A stretch of DNA of 64,000 bases from UBA2336 sp965227265 (GTDB taxonomy: Bacteria > Bacteroidota > Bacteroidia > Cytophagales > Cyclobacteriaceae). Position 1 is the stretch's first letter; each line of letters starts with the position of its first letter. Location of the stretch: contig OZ245738.1 of the NCBI GenBank assembly GCA_965227265.1, positions 744,001 to 808,000 on the forward strand, read 5' to 3'. Below are positions 25,053-34,515 of this stretch, one piece after another. The notes under the pieces are model-generated. The model saw only the letters and a list, made by a program, of their open reading frames with translations, ran no database searches and was not told the DNA's origin. The translations under genes were made by a program, and so were the position numbers.

Positions 25053-25925
25053 ATGAAGGCATATGTATTTCCTGGCCAGGGCTCACAATTTACCGGCATG
25101 GCGAAAGATATTTATGAAGCAAATCCTAAGGCTAAAGCATTACTCGATCAGGCCAATGATATTCTGGGTTTTAAGATCACGGACATTATGTTTTCCGGAT
25201 CTGCCGATGAGCTAAAGCAAACTAAAGTTACACAACCGGCAATTTTTATTCACTCGGTAGCACTGGCTCTTTCAAACGATACGTTTAAACCGGATATGGT
25301 AGCAGGTCATTCATTAGGTGAATTTTCCGCATTGGTTGCTAATAAAACACTTTCTTATTCCGATGCGCTCAAGCTTGTGTATAAACGTGCCTTAGCCATG
25401 CAGCGAGCGTGTGAAATAAATCCATCAACGATGGCCGCCATTTTAGGATTGGATGACAAAATCGTGGAGGATATTTGTGCCTCTATTGATGAAGTAGTTG
25501 TGGCGGCAAACTATAATTGTCCGGGTCAATTAGTTATCTCCGGATCAAACAAAGGAATTGAGATTGCGTGTGAAAAATTAAAAGCAGGGGGAGCGAAGCG
25601 CGCGTTACCATTGCCTGTTGGTGGAGCTTTTCATTCCCCGCTTATGGAGCCAGCACGTGAAGAACTTGCTGCGGCCATTGAAGCAACAACGTTTAATAAA
25701 CCGGCCTGTCCAGTATATCAAAATGTAAATGCATTACCGGCAACAGATATAACTGTAATTAAGAAAAATCTTATCGATCAGCTTACAGCTCCGGTGCGAT
25801 GGACTCAATCCGTGCAAAACATGGTAAATGATGGCGCTAAAACTTTTATTGAATGCGGTCCGGGTAAAGTATTGCAAGGACTTGTTAAAAAGATAGCTCC
25901 TGAAGTCGAAGCCATGAGCTTATAA
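25053..25925 (+). CDS. fabD: Malonyl-CoA:ACP transacylase
   Basis: This 290-residue enzyme moves malonyl groups from CoA to acyl carrier protein for fatty-acid elongation. Motifs are MKAYVFPGQGSQFTGM at the start, the nucleophile Ser in GHSLGEFSALVA, the Arg region QRACEI, the catalytic His in GGAFHSPLM, and QLTAPVRWTQSVQNM. I chose the ATG at 25053; a TTG eight codons upstream is in frame but adds nothing conserved. It ends six bases inside the convergent folK gene. Confidence 0.96.
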   Translation: MKAYVFPGQGSQFTGMAKDIYEANPKAKALLDQANDILGFKITDIMFSGSADELKQTKVTQPAIFIHSVALALSNDTFKPDMVAGHSLGEFSALVANKTLSYSDALKLVYKRALAMQRACEINPSTMAAILGLDDKIVEDICASIDEVVVAANYNCPGQLVISGSNKGIEIACEKLKAGGAKRALPLPVGGAFHSPLMEPAREELAAAIEATTFNKPACPVYQNVNALPATDITVIKKNLIDQLTAPVRWTQSVQNMVNDGAKTFIECGPGKVLQGLVKKIAPEVEAMSL

Positions 25926-26405
25926 TTCAATACGATCAACAGTAAGCATATCGTTACAATCAGCAAGTATTTGCAAGATTGTTTTTTTTAAAACAGGATG
26001 CTTTGCTTCAGGTGCAATTTCGGCAAGGGGCACGAGTGCAAATTTTCTATCCGGAAGATGCGGATGCGGAACAACCAGATCAGGCAATTGAATTTGTTCA
26101 TCTTTCCACAATAGGATATCGATATCAATTAATCGACTACCCCATTTGTTGACTCTTACACGTCCCATGTTTCTTTCTATTCCGAGCAATGTGAGCAGCG
26201 TTTCATGCGGCCCGGAAAACGGATTGATCTCAATTGCCTGATTATAGAAGTCAGGTTGGTTGCTATTACCCCAGGCAGCTGTGCTATAAAGATTTGAGAC
26301 TGTAACGATTTCACCCGCCTGACGACTTATCTGCTGTCGGGCCTCCAACAGGTTGGCGAGCCGTTCACCCAAGTTGCTGCCCAACAATAAAAAGACTGAG
26401 CCCAT
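25920..26405 (-). CDS. folK: 6-hydroxymethyl-7,8-dihydropterin pyrophosphokinase
   Basis: This 161-residue HPPK transfers pyrophosphate from ATP to 6-hydroxymethyl-dihydropterin in folate synthesis. It begins MGSVFLLLGSNLGERLANL and has YSTAAWGNSNQPDFYNQAIEI, ERNMGRVRVNKWGSRLIDIDILLW with the metal-binding DxD, and VPHPHLPDRKFALVPLAEIAP. The gene is convergent with fabD (six-base overlap) and divergent from sppA, so it stands alone. Confidence 0.95.
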   Translation of the reverse strand: MGSVFLLLGSNLGERLANLLEARQQISRQAGEIVTVSNLYSTAAWGNSNQPDFYNQAIEINPFSGPHETLLTLLGIERNMGRVRVNKWGSRLIDIDILLWKDEQIQLPDLVVPHPHLPDRKFALVPLAEIAPEAKHPVLKKTILQILADCNDMLTVDRIEL

Positions 26406-26467
26406 AAGCTCAAATGTATGTTTTACCGGGTTAGATTCCTTAATTTTAAAGCTTAATTGTCCTCGAT

Positions 26468-28243
26468 ATGAATTTCTTCAAGACTTTTCTGGCCTCGTGC
26501 CTTGGATCATTAGTCGCATTATTTGCCCTTTTTTTTATCATGATTATGGTGTCAGTGGGAATTGTTGCCGGATTAGTCGGCAGTGCCGATGAACAAGTAA
26601 TGGTAAACGACAATTCGGTTTTACAGCTCAACCTGGATGCTGAGATTACCGAACAACAGGTTGAAAACCCATTTGCAGGTGTTCCTGTCCTTGGCGGTGA
26701 CGTGGCAAACGTTGGTCTGTTACAGCTTAAACAAGCCATAAAAAATGCCAAGACCGATCCTAAGATCAAAGGCATCTACCTCGATATCAGCTATCCAATG
26801 ACTGGATTTTCAACCCTTGAAGAAATCCGTCAGTCATTGCTTGATTTTCGCGAAGAAGGAAAATGGGTAATTGCATATTCTGAGACTATGTCTGAAGGAG
26901 CTTATTACTTGGCTTCAGCTGCAGATAAAGTTTACCTGAATCCCGAAGGAGAGATAGAGTTCAATGGTTTGGCTATTGAGGTTACTTTCTTTAAAAAGAT
27001 GTTCGACAAACTGGAAGTTAAACCAGAGATATTTCGGGTAGGTGAATTTAAAAGTGCCGTTGAGCCATTCATGCTTGAAAAGATGAGTCCGGCCAACAAG
27101 CTTCAGCTTACCGAAATGATTACCTCGATTTATGATCACGTACTTGTACGCGTTTCAGAGTCACGGGGAATTGAAAAATCTAGGCTGAAAGAAATCTCGG
27201 ATAAAATGTTAGTCCGTAGCGCCAAACTTGGTGTTGAACATGGTTTAATTGATTCATTACTTTACTATGATCAGGTTCTTGATGAGCTTCGCGGAAGACT
27301 TGATCTGAAAGACAATGCAAAAGTCAAATTCATTAAATACAATAAATACAGAAAAAGCTACAGTGGTGAAACTTCTTCGGCCTCTGCCAATGAAGTTGCA
27401 GTTATCGTTGCAGATGGAACTATTCTTCCGGGAAAAGATGATCAGGGAGTAATTGGTGGCGATGCTTTTGCAGCTGAGATTCGTAAAGCGCGTGAGAACG
27501 ATAAAGTAAAAGCAATCGTGATCCGGATTAATTCTCCGGGTGGAAGCTTTGTGGCTTCTGATATGATGTGGCGCGAAGTTACACTGGCTGCTGAAAAGAA
27601 ACCTGTAATAGCTTCTATGTCAGACTATGCAGCTTCAGGAGGATATTATTTAGCAATGGGTTGTGATACAATTGTTGCGCAACCGAATACCATTACAGGG
27701 TCCATTGGTATATTCAGTGTACTGTTCGATGCAAGTGGTTTATTAAGTAACAAATTAGGAATCACGTTTGACGATGTTAAAACAGGTGAGTACGGAGACA
27801 TGGTCACCATCAGTCGACCTTTAACAGATGCTGAGAAAAATGTATGGCAAACGAGAACTGAAGAGATTTACGAAACCTTTACAAGTAAAGCAGCAGCGGG
27901 TAGAAGAATGTCTCAGGATGCCTTAAAAGCAGTAGCGTCAGGAAGAGTGTGGACAGGTACACAAGCAAAAGAGAAAGGCTTGGTTGATATTTTAGGAAGC
28001 TACAACGATGCGATCGAAATTGCTGCGGAAAAAGCCGGAATCGCAGATGATTATAAAGTTCGATTATATCCTCGTCAGAAGCCTTTCTTCGAAGAGTTTA
28101 TGGAAGGAATTGAAGAAAATGCGCGCGTAAATGCCATGAAAGAAGAGTTAGGGGATAAGTATATTTACTATCAGTACTGGCAGCGGGTGAAGAGCTACAA
28201 CGGCACCCAGGCTCGCATGCCATATGAATTTGTTATCCAGTAA
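26468..28243 (+). CDS. sppA: Signal peptide peptidase SppA, 67K type
   Basis: This 591-residue inner-membrane serine protease degrades signal peptides left after protein export. A single N-terminal membrane helix (about residues 8-33) is followed by two tandem S49 domains. The first domain carries the catalytic Lys in VGEFKSAVEPF and the second the Ser in MSDYAASGGYYLAMG, as in the long E. coli-type enzyme. Also visible is INSPGGSFVASD. Only 18 bases separate it from bioB, so the two are probably cotranscribed, with no clear functional reason. Confidence 0.94.
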   Translation: MNFFKTFLASCLGSLVALFALFFIMIMVSVGIVAGLVGSADEQVMVNDNSVLQLNLDAEITEQQVENPFAGVPVLGGDVANVGLLQLKQAIKNAKTDPKIKGIYLDISYPMTGFSTLEEIRQSLLDFREEGKWVIAYSETMSEGAYYLASAADKVYLNPEGEIEFNGLAIEVTFFKKMFDKLEVKPEIFRVGEFKSAVEPFMLEKMSPANKLQLTEMITSIYDHVLVRVSESRGIEKSRLKEISDKMLVRSAKLGVEHGLIDSLLYYDQVLDELRGRLDLKDNAKVKFIKYNKYRKSYSGETSSASANEVAVIVADGTILPGKDDQGVIGGDAFAAEIRKARENDKVKAIVIRINSPGGSFVASDMMWREVTLAAEKKPVIASMSDYAASGGYYLAMGCDTIVAQPNTITGSIGIFSVLFDASGLLSNKLGITFDDVKTGEYGDMVTISRPLTDAEKNVWQTRTEEIYETFTSKAAAGRRMSQDALKAVASGRVWTGTQAKEKGLVDILGSYNDAIEIAAEKAGIADDYKVRLYPRQKPFFEEFMEGIEENARVNAMKEELGDKYIYYQYWQRVKSYNGTQARMPYEFVIQ

Positions 28244-28261
28244 TAAAATACCTGCTTAATC

Positions 28262-29233
28262 ATGATTCGGACTGACTGGACAAAAGAGGAAATTTCGGAG
28301 ATTTTTAATGCTCCCGTTCTTGAATTAATTTATCGCGCGGCCACGGTTCATCGGGAACATCATGATCCACAAGAGGTACAGGTTTGTACCCTGTTATCGG
28401 TTAAGACAGGAGGTTGTCCGGAAGACTGCGCATACTGTCCTCAAGCTGCCCGGTATCACACCAGCGTCAAAGTTCATAAGCTTATGGAGGTTGATGAAGT
28501 TCTCGCAAAAGCTCATGAAGCAAAAGAATCAGGTAGCACGCGTTTCTGCATGGGCGCTGCATGGCGTGAGGTTCGTGATAATCGCGACTTTGACAAAGTG
28601 ATTGAAATGGTGAAGGGTGTGAACGCACTGGATATGGAAGTATGCTGTACGCTTGGAATGCTAACTCCTGAGCAAGCTCAGAAGTTGAAAGATGCTGGTC
28701 TTTATGCTTACAATCACAACCTCGATACAAGTGAGGAATTTTACAAAGACATTATTACTACCCGAAACTATCAGGATCGCCTGGATACAATAGAGAACGT
28801 GAGGAAGGCGAAGATCTCAGTTTGTGCTGGCGGCATTATAGGAATGGGGGAGAATGAACATGACCGTATTGGAATGCTTCACGTACTCTCAACGTTGCCT
28901 GAGCATCCCGAATCTGTTCCGGTCAATGCACTGGTTCCGGTGGAAGGCACGCCCCTGGAGGACCAGGAGAAAGTTTCTGTTTGGGAGATGGTACGTATGA
29001 TTGGCACTGCACGCATTATCATGCCCAAGGCTATGGTACGGTTGAGTGCAGGTAGGGTGAGGATGTCTCTTGAAGAGCAAGCGCTTTGCTTTATGGCCGG
29101 AGCTAATAGTATCTTTGCGGGTGACAAACTTTTGACAACACCAAACCCAGGTACAATTCAGGATCAGGAGATGTTTCAAATACTCCAATTACAACCCCGA
29201 AAGGCTTATAAAAATGAGCTGGTAAAAGCTTAG
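28262..29233 (+). CDS. bioB: Biotin synthase
   Basis: This 323-residue radical-SAM enzyme inserts sulfur into dethiobiotin. The SAM cluster motif is GGCPEDCAYCPQ (CxxxCxxC), followed by FCMGAAWR, the YNHNLDTS motif, CAGGIIGMGE, and the auxiliary-cluster Arg and Cys region VRLSAGRVRM. Length is as expected. Its product is the cofactor of AccB, encoded at 9.6 kb. A strong terminator follows 28 bases after the stop. Confidence 0.97.
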   Translation: MIRTDWTKEEISEIFNAPVLELIYRAATVHREHHDPQEVQVCTLLSVKTGGCPEDCAYCPQAARYHTSVKVHKLMEVDEVLAKAHEAKESGSTRFCMGAAWREVRDNRDFDKVIEMVKGVNALDMEVCCTLGMLTPEQAQKLKDAGLYAYNHNLDTSEEFYKDIITTRNYQDRLDTIENVRKAKISVCAGGIIGMGENEHDRIGMLHVLSTLPEHPESVPVNALVPVEGTPLEDQEKVSVWEMVRMIGTARIIMPKAMVRLSAGRVRMSLEEQALCFMAGANSIFAGDKLLTTPNPGTIQDQEMFQILQLQPRKAYKNELVKA

Positions 29234-29260
29234 TCGAGTTTCAAATTAAAAGTATCAACG

Positions 29261-29285
29261 AGGCAGGGAACCCTGCCTTTTTATT
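29261..29285 (+). terminator. Rho-independent terminator of sppA-bioB
   Basis: AGGCAGG and CCTGCCT form a GC-rich stem around a four-base loop (29261-29278), followed by TTTTTAT. It lies just after bioB on the plus strand. Confidence 0.85.
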
Positions 29286-29730
29286 TCTGTACGGTGGCCA
29301 AATGCCGAAAAGTAGGATGTAAGTTTTGGTCGATTTTTTGAACAAAAGAGTAACATTTACACATTTAAGGACTGTGCATTACACTGACTGTGAGGGAGTA
29401 GGAGAACCCAGTGGGTTACCAAATTTTAATATCGTGTCTTGTTTGCTGCTTACAAGCTACCGGTTGGATGAACTTCCTGCCCCTGGTAACGATTGTTGCT
29501 GCTGCCATCTTATCATATCGCCTCGTTCTTGTGTTCTTAAATAATATTTGTTAAGCTCAGTATATCATGATGTGACATCTGAACCTGAAATGATTAAACT
29601 CTAAGCACATCTTAACCGATCAACCGATCATCATCCGAAAGGTTAAGCTTTACAGTCTTATCAAGGGAGCCAGGATATAAATTTGTAGCTTACATCCCTG
29701 CCCGAAGCATGAAGGTATAGATGTGCAAAC
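29286..29730. other. Gene-poor stretch without recognisable gene
   Basis: I see no convincing coding sequence, tRNA or repeat here. One open frame on the plus strand at 29326-29544 starts with TTG and has an implausible composition (a CCCC run and no family resemblance). A TAAATTTG sequence at 29678-29685 matches a -7 box, but no -33 partner is in register, so a small RNA is possible but unproven. Confidence 0.4.
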
Positions 29731-29762
29731 AGCATCAACCTGTTGATGGACAGATTGATGCT
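29731..29762 (-). terminator. Strong hairpin after the small exported-protein genes
   Basis: AGCATCAA at 29731-29738 and TTGATGCT at 29755-29762 pair perfectly, and the stem continues inward through a wobble to TGT/ACA. On the minus strand it lies 27 bases after the stop of the 51-residue gene, but the T tract that follows is weak (GTTTG), so it could be a terminator or an mRNA-stabilising hairpin. Confidence 0.45.
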
Positions 29763-29788
29763 TAATGCTTTGAATTCAGCCTTTTTGG

Positions 29789-29944
29789 CTAGAATTTGTC
29801 TTCTGAAAGTAACCCACCAGCAGGTGATTCTGTTGCTGTGTGTTGAGTTTTAGTAACTACCTTATGTTCATTTTTTGAAGTAAAGGTGAAGGACAGTGTT
29901 ACTACAGCGCAAACGGCTAGTAAGATGTATACTTTATTTTTCAT
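29789..29944 (-). CDS. Small exported protein, 51 residues
   Basis: This short open frame encodes MKNKVYILLAVCAVVTLSFT followed by FTSKNEHKVVTKTQHTATES and a short acidic end. Lys residues and a 17-residue hydrophobic core at the N-terminus make a good signal peptide or membrane anchor, and the remaining 30 residues are polar. It lies 29 bases downstream of the 49-residue lipoprotein gene on the same strand and ahead of a strong hairpin. I do not recognise a family. The signal-like start, the tandem arrangement and the flanking hairpin argue that it is real. Confidence 0.55.
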   Translation of the reverse strand: MKNKVYILLAVCAVVTLSFTFTSKNEHKVVTKTQHTATESPAGGLLSEDKF

Positions 29945-29973
29945 AGTTATGAAATTTTAAATGAAGCTATTGA

Positions 29974-30123
29974 TTAACGAGGGCCTTTTGGATCTGACAC
30001 ACCAATACCGCTGTTTTCGCTGCTTTCTAGATCGGTAGATGGGGTCACTTCTTCTTCCGTGCAAGCGGAGAATGCCATGGTGCTGAATGCGAAAAACAGG
30101 AGATAGTAGATAGCTTTTTTCAT
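29974..30123 (-). CDS. Small putative lipoprotein, 49 residues
   Basis: This short open frame encodes MKKAIYYLLFFAFSTMAFSA followed by Cys21 and TEEEVTPSTDLESSENSG, ending GVSDPKGPR. The basic start, hydrophobic core and Cys after FSA look like a lipoprotein signal, although Phe at -3 is not ideal for the lipobox. After cleavage only about 29 acidic residues would remain. It lies first in a two-gene unit with the 51-residue exported protein and is divergent from the TPR sensor kinase, with 61 bases between the two starts. Family and function are unknown. Confidence 0.6.
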   Translation of the reverse strand: MKKAIYYLLFFAFSTMAFSACTEEEVTPSTDLESSENSGIGVSDPKGPR

Positions 30124-30184
30124 AATGTATTGATTTTAAGTTTTAGGTTTTTTTTCTTTTTGTTTTTACTTTGGTGACACAAAT

Positions 30185-32362
30185 ATGATAGAATCATTAG
30201 CTTGGATTAAGCTATTTGTAAATGAGAAGTTACCTGTGTACCAATTTTATAAACGTCTTCAATTTGTCGTTATCTACCTCTTCCTTCTAACGGGATCCGG
30301 TAAAGTTCTATCTCAGACGAACCCTCAACCAAGAGTTGATTCTTTAAAATCAGTTTTAGCAAAATCTTCCGAAGCGCAGAAATTTGAAATTCTTTACGTT
30401 TTAGCATATGAGCTTTTTGACGTTGATAATCAGGAAGCGTTAGTTTATGCTACTGAGGCTTTTGAGAAATCGTATGAAACTGGCGATAGCTTAAAAATTG
30501 TAAAGGGTGGTAGATTGAAAGCGCAAATACTAAGAAGGGTCTCTTTATTGGATGAATCCATCAGTACACTGCGAAGAATTCTTCCCATAGCGGAACGAAA
30601 CAATATAACAACCGAGTTGAAATATATTCTTAACGGTTTGGCGATTTGCTACACCTTTAAAGCGAATTATGATAGTGCGCTGGATTATAACTTACGATCG
30701 TTGATTATCCGTGAAAGAGAGGGAAATAAAGCTGAGATAAGTGTTACATTAAATAATATAGGAGCAGTTTACTTTAAATTAAAAAATTATGAAAAAGCCC
30801 GAGAGTATTTTCAGAGATCGTTAAATCTTAAGAGAGAGGCTAAAGATATGTATGATTTGGATAGAACTCTGATAAATATTGGTATGTGCCATATTCAGCT
30901 TCATCAATATGATAAGGCTTTGGAGTTTATTAACGAAGGATTATTTTTCTGTAAAGAAGCTTGTAAAAGTGATGTTTTCATTGAGGGAAAATTTGGGCTC
31001 GGTATTGTATACATTAATAAAAAAGATACTATTCAAGCTGAGAAATTTTTTAGTCAATCGCTCCAATTATCTAAAAAAGAAGGTAATAAACGATTCATAG
31101 TTGAAAATCTCGTTTATCTTGGAAGGATTCAGACAGGAAGAGGTCAGGCCGCTGAAGCAAAATTGACTTTAACACAAGCTGAAGTTTTGGCTGATAGTGC
31201 TGGATATAATCAGCTATTAATGGACACGTATAGACAATTCTCCGTACTATATAGTAAAAATAGAGACTTTGAATTTGCCTCTTTTTATAAGGATAAGTAC
31301 ATAAAATTAAAAGATAGTTTGATCGGAGAAGAGCTCGTTACGAATGTTGCTAAAGTTCAAACCAAATTCGAAGAGAGGGTTAATATTGCTACGATAGCGC
31401 AAAAAGAAGAAGATCTCGTTCGCCAGCGCAACCTTAATATTGCCATTGGAGTTATTGCTGTTCTTGCCGGTCTGCTTGTATTTGTACTATACCGAAGTAA
31501 TTCTATTACACGCAGAGTTAATTCAGCCTTATCGGATGCGAAGGGAATTATTGAAACACAAAATCATCGCTTACAGAATATCAATCGCGAGCTTGATGCC
31601 AAGGTTAAAGAGAAAACAGCTGACTTGCTTAAGGCTAATGAAGACCTGGACAAAGCCAATAAATCCCTTGTCCGGGTTAATGATGAGCTGGATAACTTCA
31701 TCTATAAAACATCACACGATATTCGTGGTCCGCTTGCGAGCTTAAAAGGAATTTGCAGTGTTGCACTTATGGATGTAAAGGATCCTTTGGCATTGGATTA
31801 CTTAACCAAGCTTGATGTTTCATCGGGACGACTAAATGTTATCTTAACTCGCTTGTTAATTGTTAACCAGATCAATCATGCAATTGTAGGTCGCGAACCG
31901 ATTGACTTTAATAATATTATCGATGACGTTCTGCTTCTCGAACGGAAAAAAGGACTTCCGCTACGACTGGAAATCAACAAGGATGTAGAGAAGAACATTA
32001 ATTTCCTCTCCGATAAAGACCTCGTAAGAATTATCCTTGAAAACTTGATAGATAATTCTATCAAATTTTATAACGACTCAGAACGCGTCCAGCCATTTGT
32101 AAACATTAAAATTGCAGTCCAGAACGATAAGGATGTTGTGGTAAGTGTGATCGACAATGGAATTGGAATCGCTGAAGCTAAACCCGATAAAATATTCCAG
32201 ATGTTCTCCCGCGCATCTGAGCGCTCAGGTACAGGCGGAATTGGATTATACCTTTCCAAACTCGCGACCGAAAAACTTGGTGGCCAGATCAACCTGAGAA
32301 GTACCCCGGAAGGGCATACCGAATTTTACGTTTCCTTCCCGCTGAAAATGCAATTGGTATAG
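30185..32362 (+). CDS. TPR-repeat sensor histidine kinase
   Basis: This 725-residue membrane kinase has an N-terminal hydrophobic signal or anchor (about residues 25-42), a periplasmic region of tetratricopeptide repeats (about 50-390; for example NNIGAVYFKLKNYEKAREYFQRSLNL), one membrane helix at about 418-440, a coiled coil, and a HisKA/HATPase core. The phospho-acceptor is His511 in SHDIRGPL; the N box is ENLIDNSIKF, the G boxes are DNGIGI and GTGGIGL. No receiver domain or response regulator gene is adjacent, so its partner is encoded elsewhere. It is divergent from the two small exported-protein genes, which may be related to its signal; that is speculation. Confidence 0.88.
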   Translation: MIESLAWIKLFVNEKLPVYQFYKRLQFVVIYLFLLTGSGKVLSQTNPQPRVDSLKSVLAKSSEAQKFEILYVLAYELFDVDNQEALVYATEAFEKSYETGDSLKIVKGGRLKAQILRRVSLLDESISTLRRILPIAERNNITTELKYILNGLAICYTFKANYDSALDYNLRSLIIREREGNKAEISVTLNNIGAVYFKLKNYEKAREYFQRSLNLKREAKDMYDLDRTLINIGMCHIQLHQYDKALEFINEGLFFCKEACKSDVFIEGKFGLGIVYINKKDTIQAEKFFSQSLQLSKKEGNKRFIVENLVYLGRIQTGRGQAAEAKLTLTQAEVLADSAGYNQLLMDTYRQFSVLYSKNRDFEFASFYKDKYIKLKDSLIGEELVTNVAKVQTKFEERVNIATIAQKEEDLVRQRNLNIAIGVIAVLAGLLVFVLYRSNSITRRVNSALSDAKGIIETQNHRLQNINRELDAKVKEKTADLLKANEDLDKANKSLVRVNDELDNFIYKTSHDIRGPLASLKGICSVALMDVKDPLALDYLTKLDVSSGRLNVILTRLLIVNQINHAIVGREPIDFNNIIDDVLLLERKKGLPLRLEINKDVEKNINFLSDKDLVRIILENLIDNSIKFYNDSERVQPFVNIKIAVQNDKDVVVSVIDNGIGIAEAKPDKIFQMFSRASERSGTGGIGLYLSKLATEKLGGQINLRSTPEGHTEFYVSFPLKMQLV

Positions 32363-32420
32363 TTCATCTGAACTTTTTTACCTCCCGTTCAATTACCATC
32401 TTTGCACCCTGAATTATTCT

Positions 32421-34511
32421 ATGAAGACTTTTAAACGACATACGATTACCGCTGCTTTGCCGTACGCTAATGGCCCTTTGCATATTGGCCATATTGCTGG
32501 CGCGTACCTTCCTGCAGATACGTATGTACGCTACCTGCGTCTGAAAGGTGAGGATGTTGTTTTTATTTGTGGCTCAGATGAGCATGGTGTTGCGATAACA
32601 TTAGGAGCTAAAAAGGAAGGTGTCACTCCAAAAGCTTTTGTTGATAAGTATCATAATCTGATGAAAAAAGCTTTTCAGGATTTTGGAATTGGTTTTGATA
32701 TTTATTCCCGTACCTCTAATCCTGTTCACTACGAAACAGCGCAGGAGTTTTTTAAAAACATTTACGACAAAGGAATTTTCCTGGAAGAAACATCGGATCA
32801 ATACTACGATGAACAAGAGAAAATATTTCTTGCTGATCGATACATTATTGGTACTTGTCCGAAATGTGGTAATCCGAATGCATATGGAGATCAGTGTGAG
32901 AAATGCGGTACGAGCTTAAGTCCGCGCGAGCTGATTAATCCACGATCGACAGTTTCCGGGAATACGCCTATATTGAAGCCAACCAAGCATTGGTATTTTC
33001 CATTGGATAAATATGAAAGCTGGTTAAAGGAATGGATTGTTGAAGGCCATAAAGATGATTGGAAGACTAACGTTTATGGTCAGTGTAAGTCCTGGATTGA
33101 TCAGGGTCTTCAGCCGAGATCGATCACCCGTGATTTGGATTGGGGTGTTCCGGTTCCGTTAGAAGACGGAAAAGGAAAAGTGTTATACGTATGGTTTGAT
33201 GCTCCAATCGGGTACATTTCAGCAACGAAAGAATTGAAACCTAACGATTGGGAAAAATACTGGAAGGATAAAGACTCCAGGCTTATCCATTTTATTGGTA
33301 AAGACAACATTGTTTTTCATTGTGTTATTTTTCCGTCTATTCTAAAAGCAGCTGGTGGCTATGTTCTTCCAGACAACGTACCTGCTAACGAATTTCTAAA
33401 TCTGGAGGGAGATAAAATTTCAACTTCCCGGAACCATGCTGTGTGGTTGCACGAATACCTGGAAGATTTTCCGGGTAAGAGAGATGAGTTGCGATATATG
33501 CTTACTTCGATTTCTCCTGAAACAAAAGATTCTGATTTTACCTGGAAAGATTATCAAGCTAAAGTAAACAGTGAGTTGGTTGCCCTTCTCGGAAACTTTG
33601 TGAATCGGGTAATGGTACTTACCTGGAAATACTTTGAAGGTAAAGTTCCGTCTGCACATGAGCTTCCGGCTACAGATGATCGAAGGAAGAAAGTTTTGGA
33701 GAAGTACAATCAGGCGAATACTGATTTGAATGTTTCCATCAAGGAAATGATCAAAGCGTTGGATGATTTCAGGTTCCGCGAGGCCCAGTTTCACATGATG
33801 AACCTGTCGCGGATAGGGAATAAATTTCTGGCGGATACTGAGCCTTGGAAGCTTGCAAAGGATGACATGGAAGCTGTTGGCTGTATTTTAAATTATGCGT
33901 TAACCATCGTTGGAAATATTGCCATAGCGTGTGAGCCTTTCTTGCCAGACACAGCAAAAAATATTAAGATCCAATTAAATAGTTCGGGCATTGATTCTTC
34001 CTGGAAGGAATTTTGGAAGAAGCAAGAGCTTATAGAGCCTGTGCCGCAGCAACATCAATTGGGAAAAGCGGAACTACTATTCAAAAACATTGAAGACGAA
34101 GAAATTGAAAAGCAGGTTAATAAACTAAAGAAGCAAAAGCCCGTGGAAGAATCGAAAGCCGAAAATGCTGTAAAGCCTTTAAAAGCCCAGGTAACAATAG
34201 ATGATTTCTCAAAGCTGGATATTCGGGTAGGAAAAGTGCTGGCGGCTGAGAAAATGGAGAAGTCGGATAAATTGTTGAGGCTTACTGTTGATACAGGCGT
34301 AGATCAACGCACTGTATTAAGTGGTATTGCAAAGCATTATTCTCCTGAAGAAATGATTGGCAAACAAGTTACCTTAATTGCTAACCTTGCTCCGCGTAAA
34401 ATGATGGGCATTGAATCGCAGGGAATGATTTTGATGGCGGAGGATGCAGATGGTAAATTTAGGTTGCTGCAGCCGAATGAGATTGTGAATCCGGGGTCTA
34501 CTGTAAGTTAG
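32421..34511 (+). CDS. metG: Methionyl-tRNA synthetase
   Basis: This 696-residue enzyme charges tRNA-Met. It has the HIGH-type motif in PYANGPLHIGHIAGAYLPAD, a zinc-binding knuckle CPKCGNPNAYGDQCEKCG at about residues 145-162, the KMSKS counterpart GDKISTSRN, and an anticodon-binding helical domain. The last 110 residues (DFSKLDIRVGKVLAAEKMEKSDKLLRL) are the EMAP/Arc1p-like tRNA-binding domain that dimerises the enzyme. A weak promoter, TTTT at 32374 and CATCTTTG at 32397-32404, precedes it. A palindromic repeat follows directly after the stop codon. Confidence 0.97.
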   Translation: MKTFKRHTITAALPYANGPLHIGHIAGAYLPADTYVRYLRLKGEDVVFICGSDEHGVAITLGAKKEGVTPKAFVDKYHNLMKKAFQDFGIGFDIYSRTSNPVHYETAQEFFKNIYDKGIFLEETSDQYYDEQEKIFLADRYIIGTCPKCGNPNAYGDQCEKCGTSLSPRELINPRSTVSGNTPILKPTKHWYFPLDKYESWLKEWIVEGHKDDWKTNVYGQCKSWIDQGLQPRSITRDLDWGVPVPLEDGKGKVLYVWFDAPIGYISATKELKPNDWEKYWKDKDSRLIHFIGKDNIVFHCVIFPSILKAAGGYVLPDNVPANEFLNLEGDKISTSRNHAVWLHEYLEDFPGKRDELRYMLTSISPETKDSDFTWKDYQAKVNSELVALLGNFVNRVMVLTWKYFEGKVPSAHELPATDDRRKKVLEKYNQANTDLNVSIKEMIKALDDFRFREAQFHMMNLSRIGNKFLADTEPWKLAKDDMEAVGCILNYALTIVGNIAIACEPFLPDTAKNIKIQLNSSGIDSSWKEFWKKQELIEPVPQQHQLGKAELLFKNIEDEEIEKQVNKLKKQKPVEESKAENAVKPLKAQVTIDDFSKLDIRVGKVLAAEKMEKSDKLLRLTVDTGVDQRTVLSGIAKHYSPEEMIGKQVTLIANLAPRKMMGIESQGMILMAEDADGKFRLLQPNEIVNPGSTVS

Positions 34512-34515
34512 TATA

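Noticed and set aside
29326..29544. A 72-codon plus-strand frame in the gene-poor stretch.
   Set aside because: It begins with TTG, has a run of four Cys and no domain or signal pattern, and no promoter fits it.
33408..33434. MetG has KISTSRN instead of the textbook KMSKS motif.
   Set aside because: This variant is familiar in MetG enzymes of this phylum and is not a sign of a defective gene.
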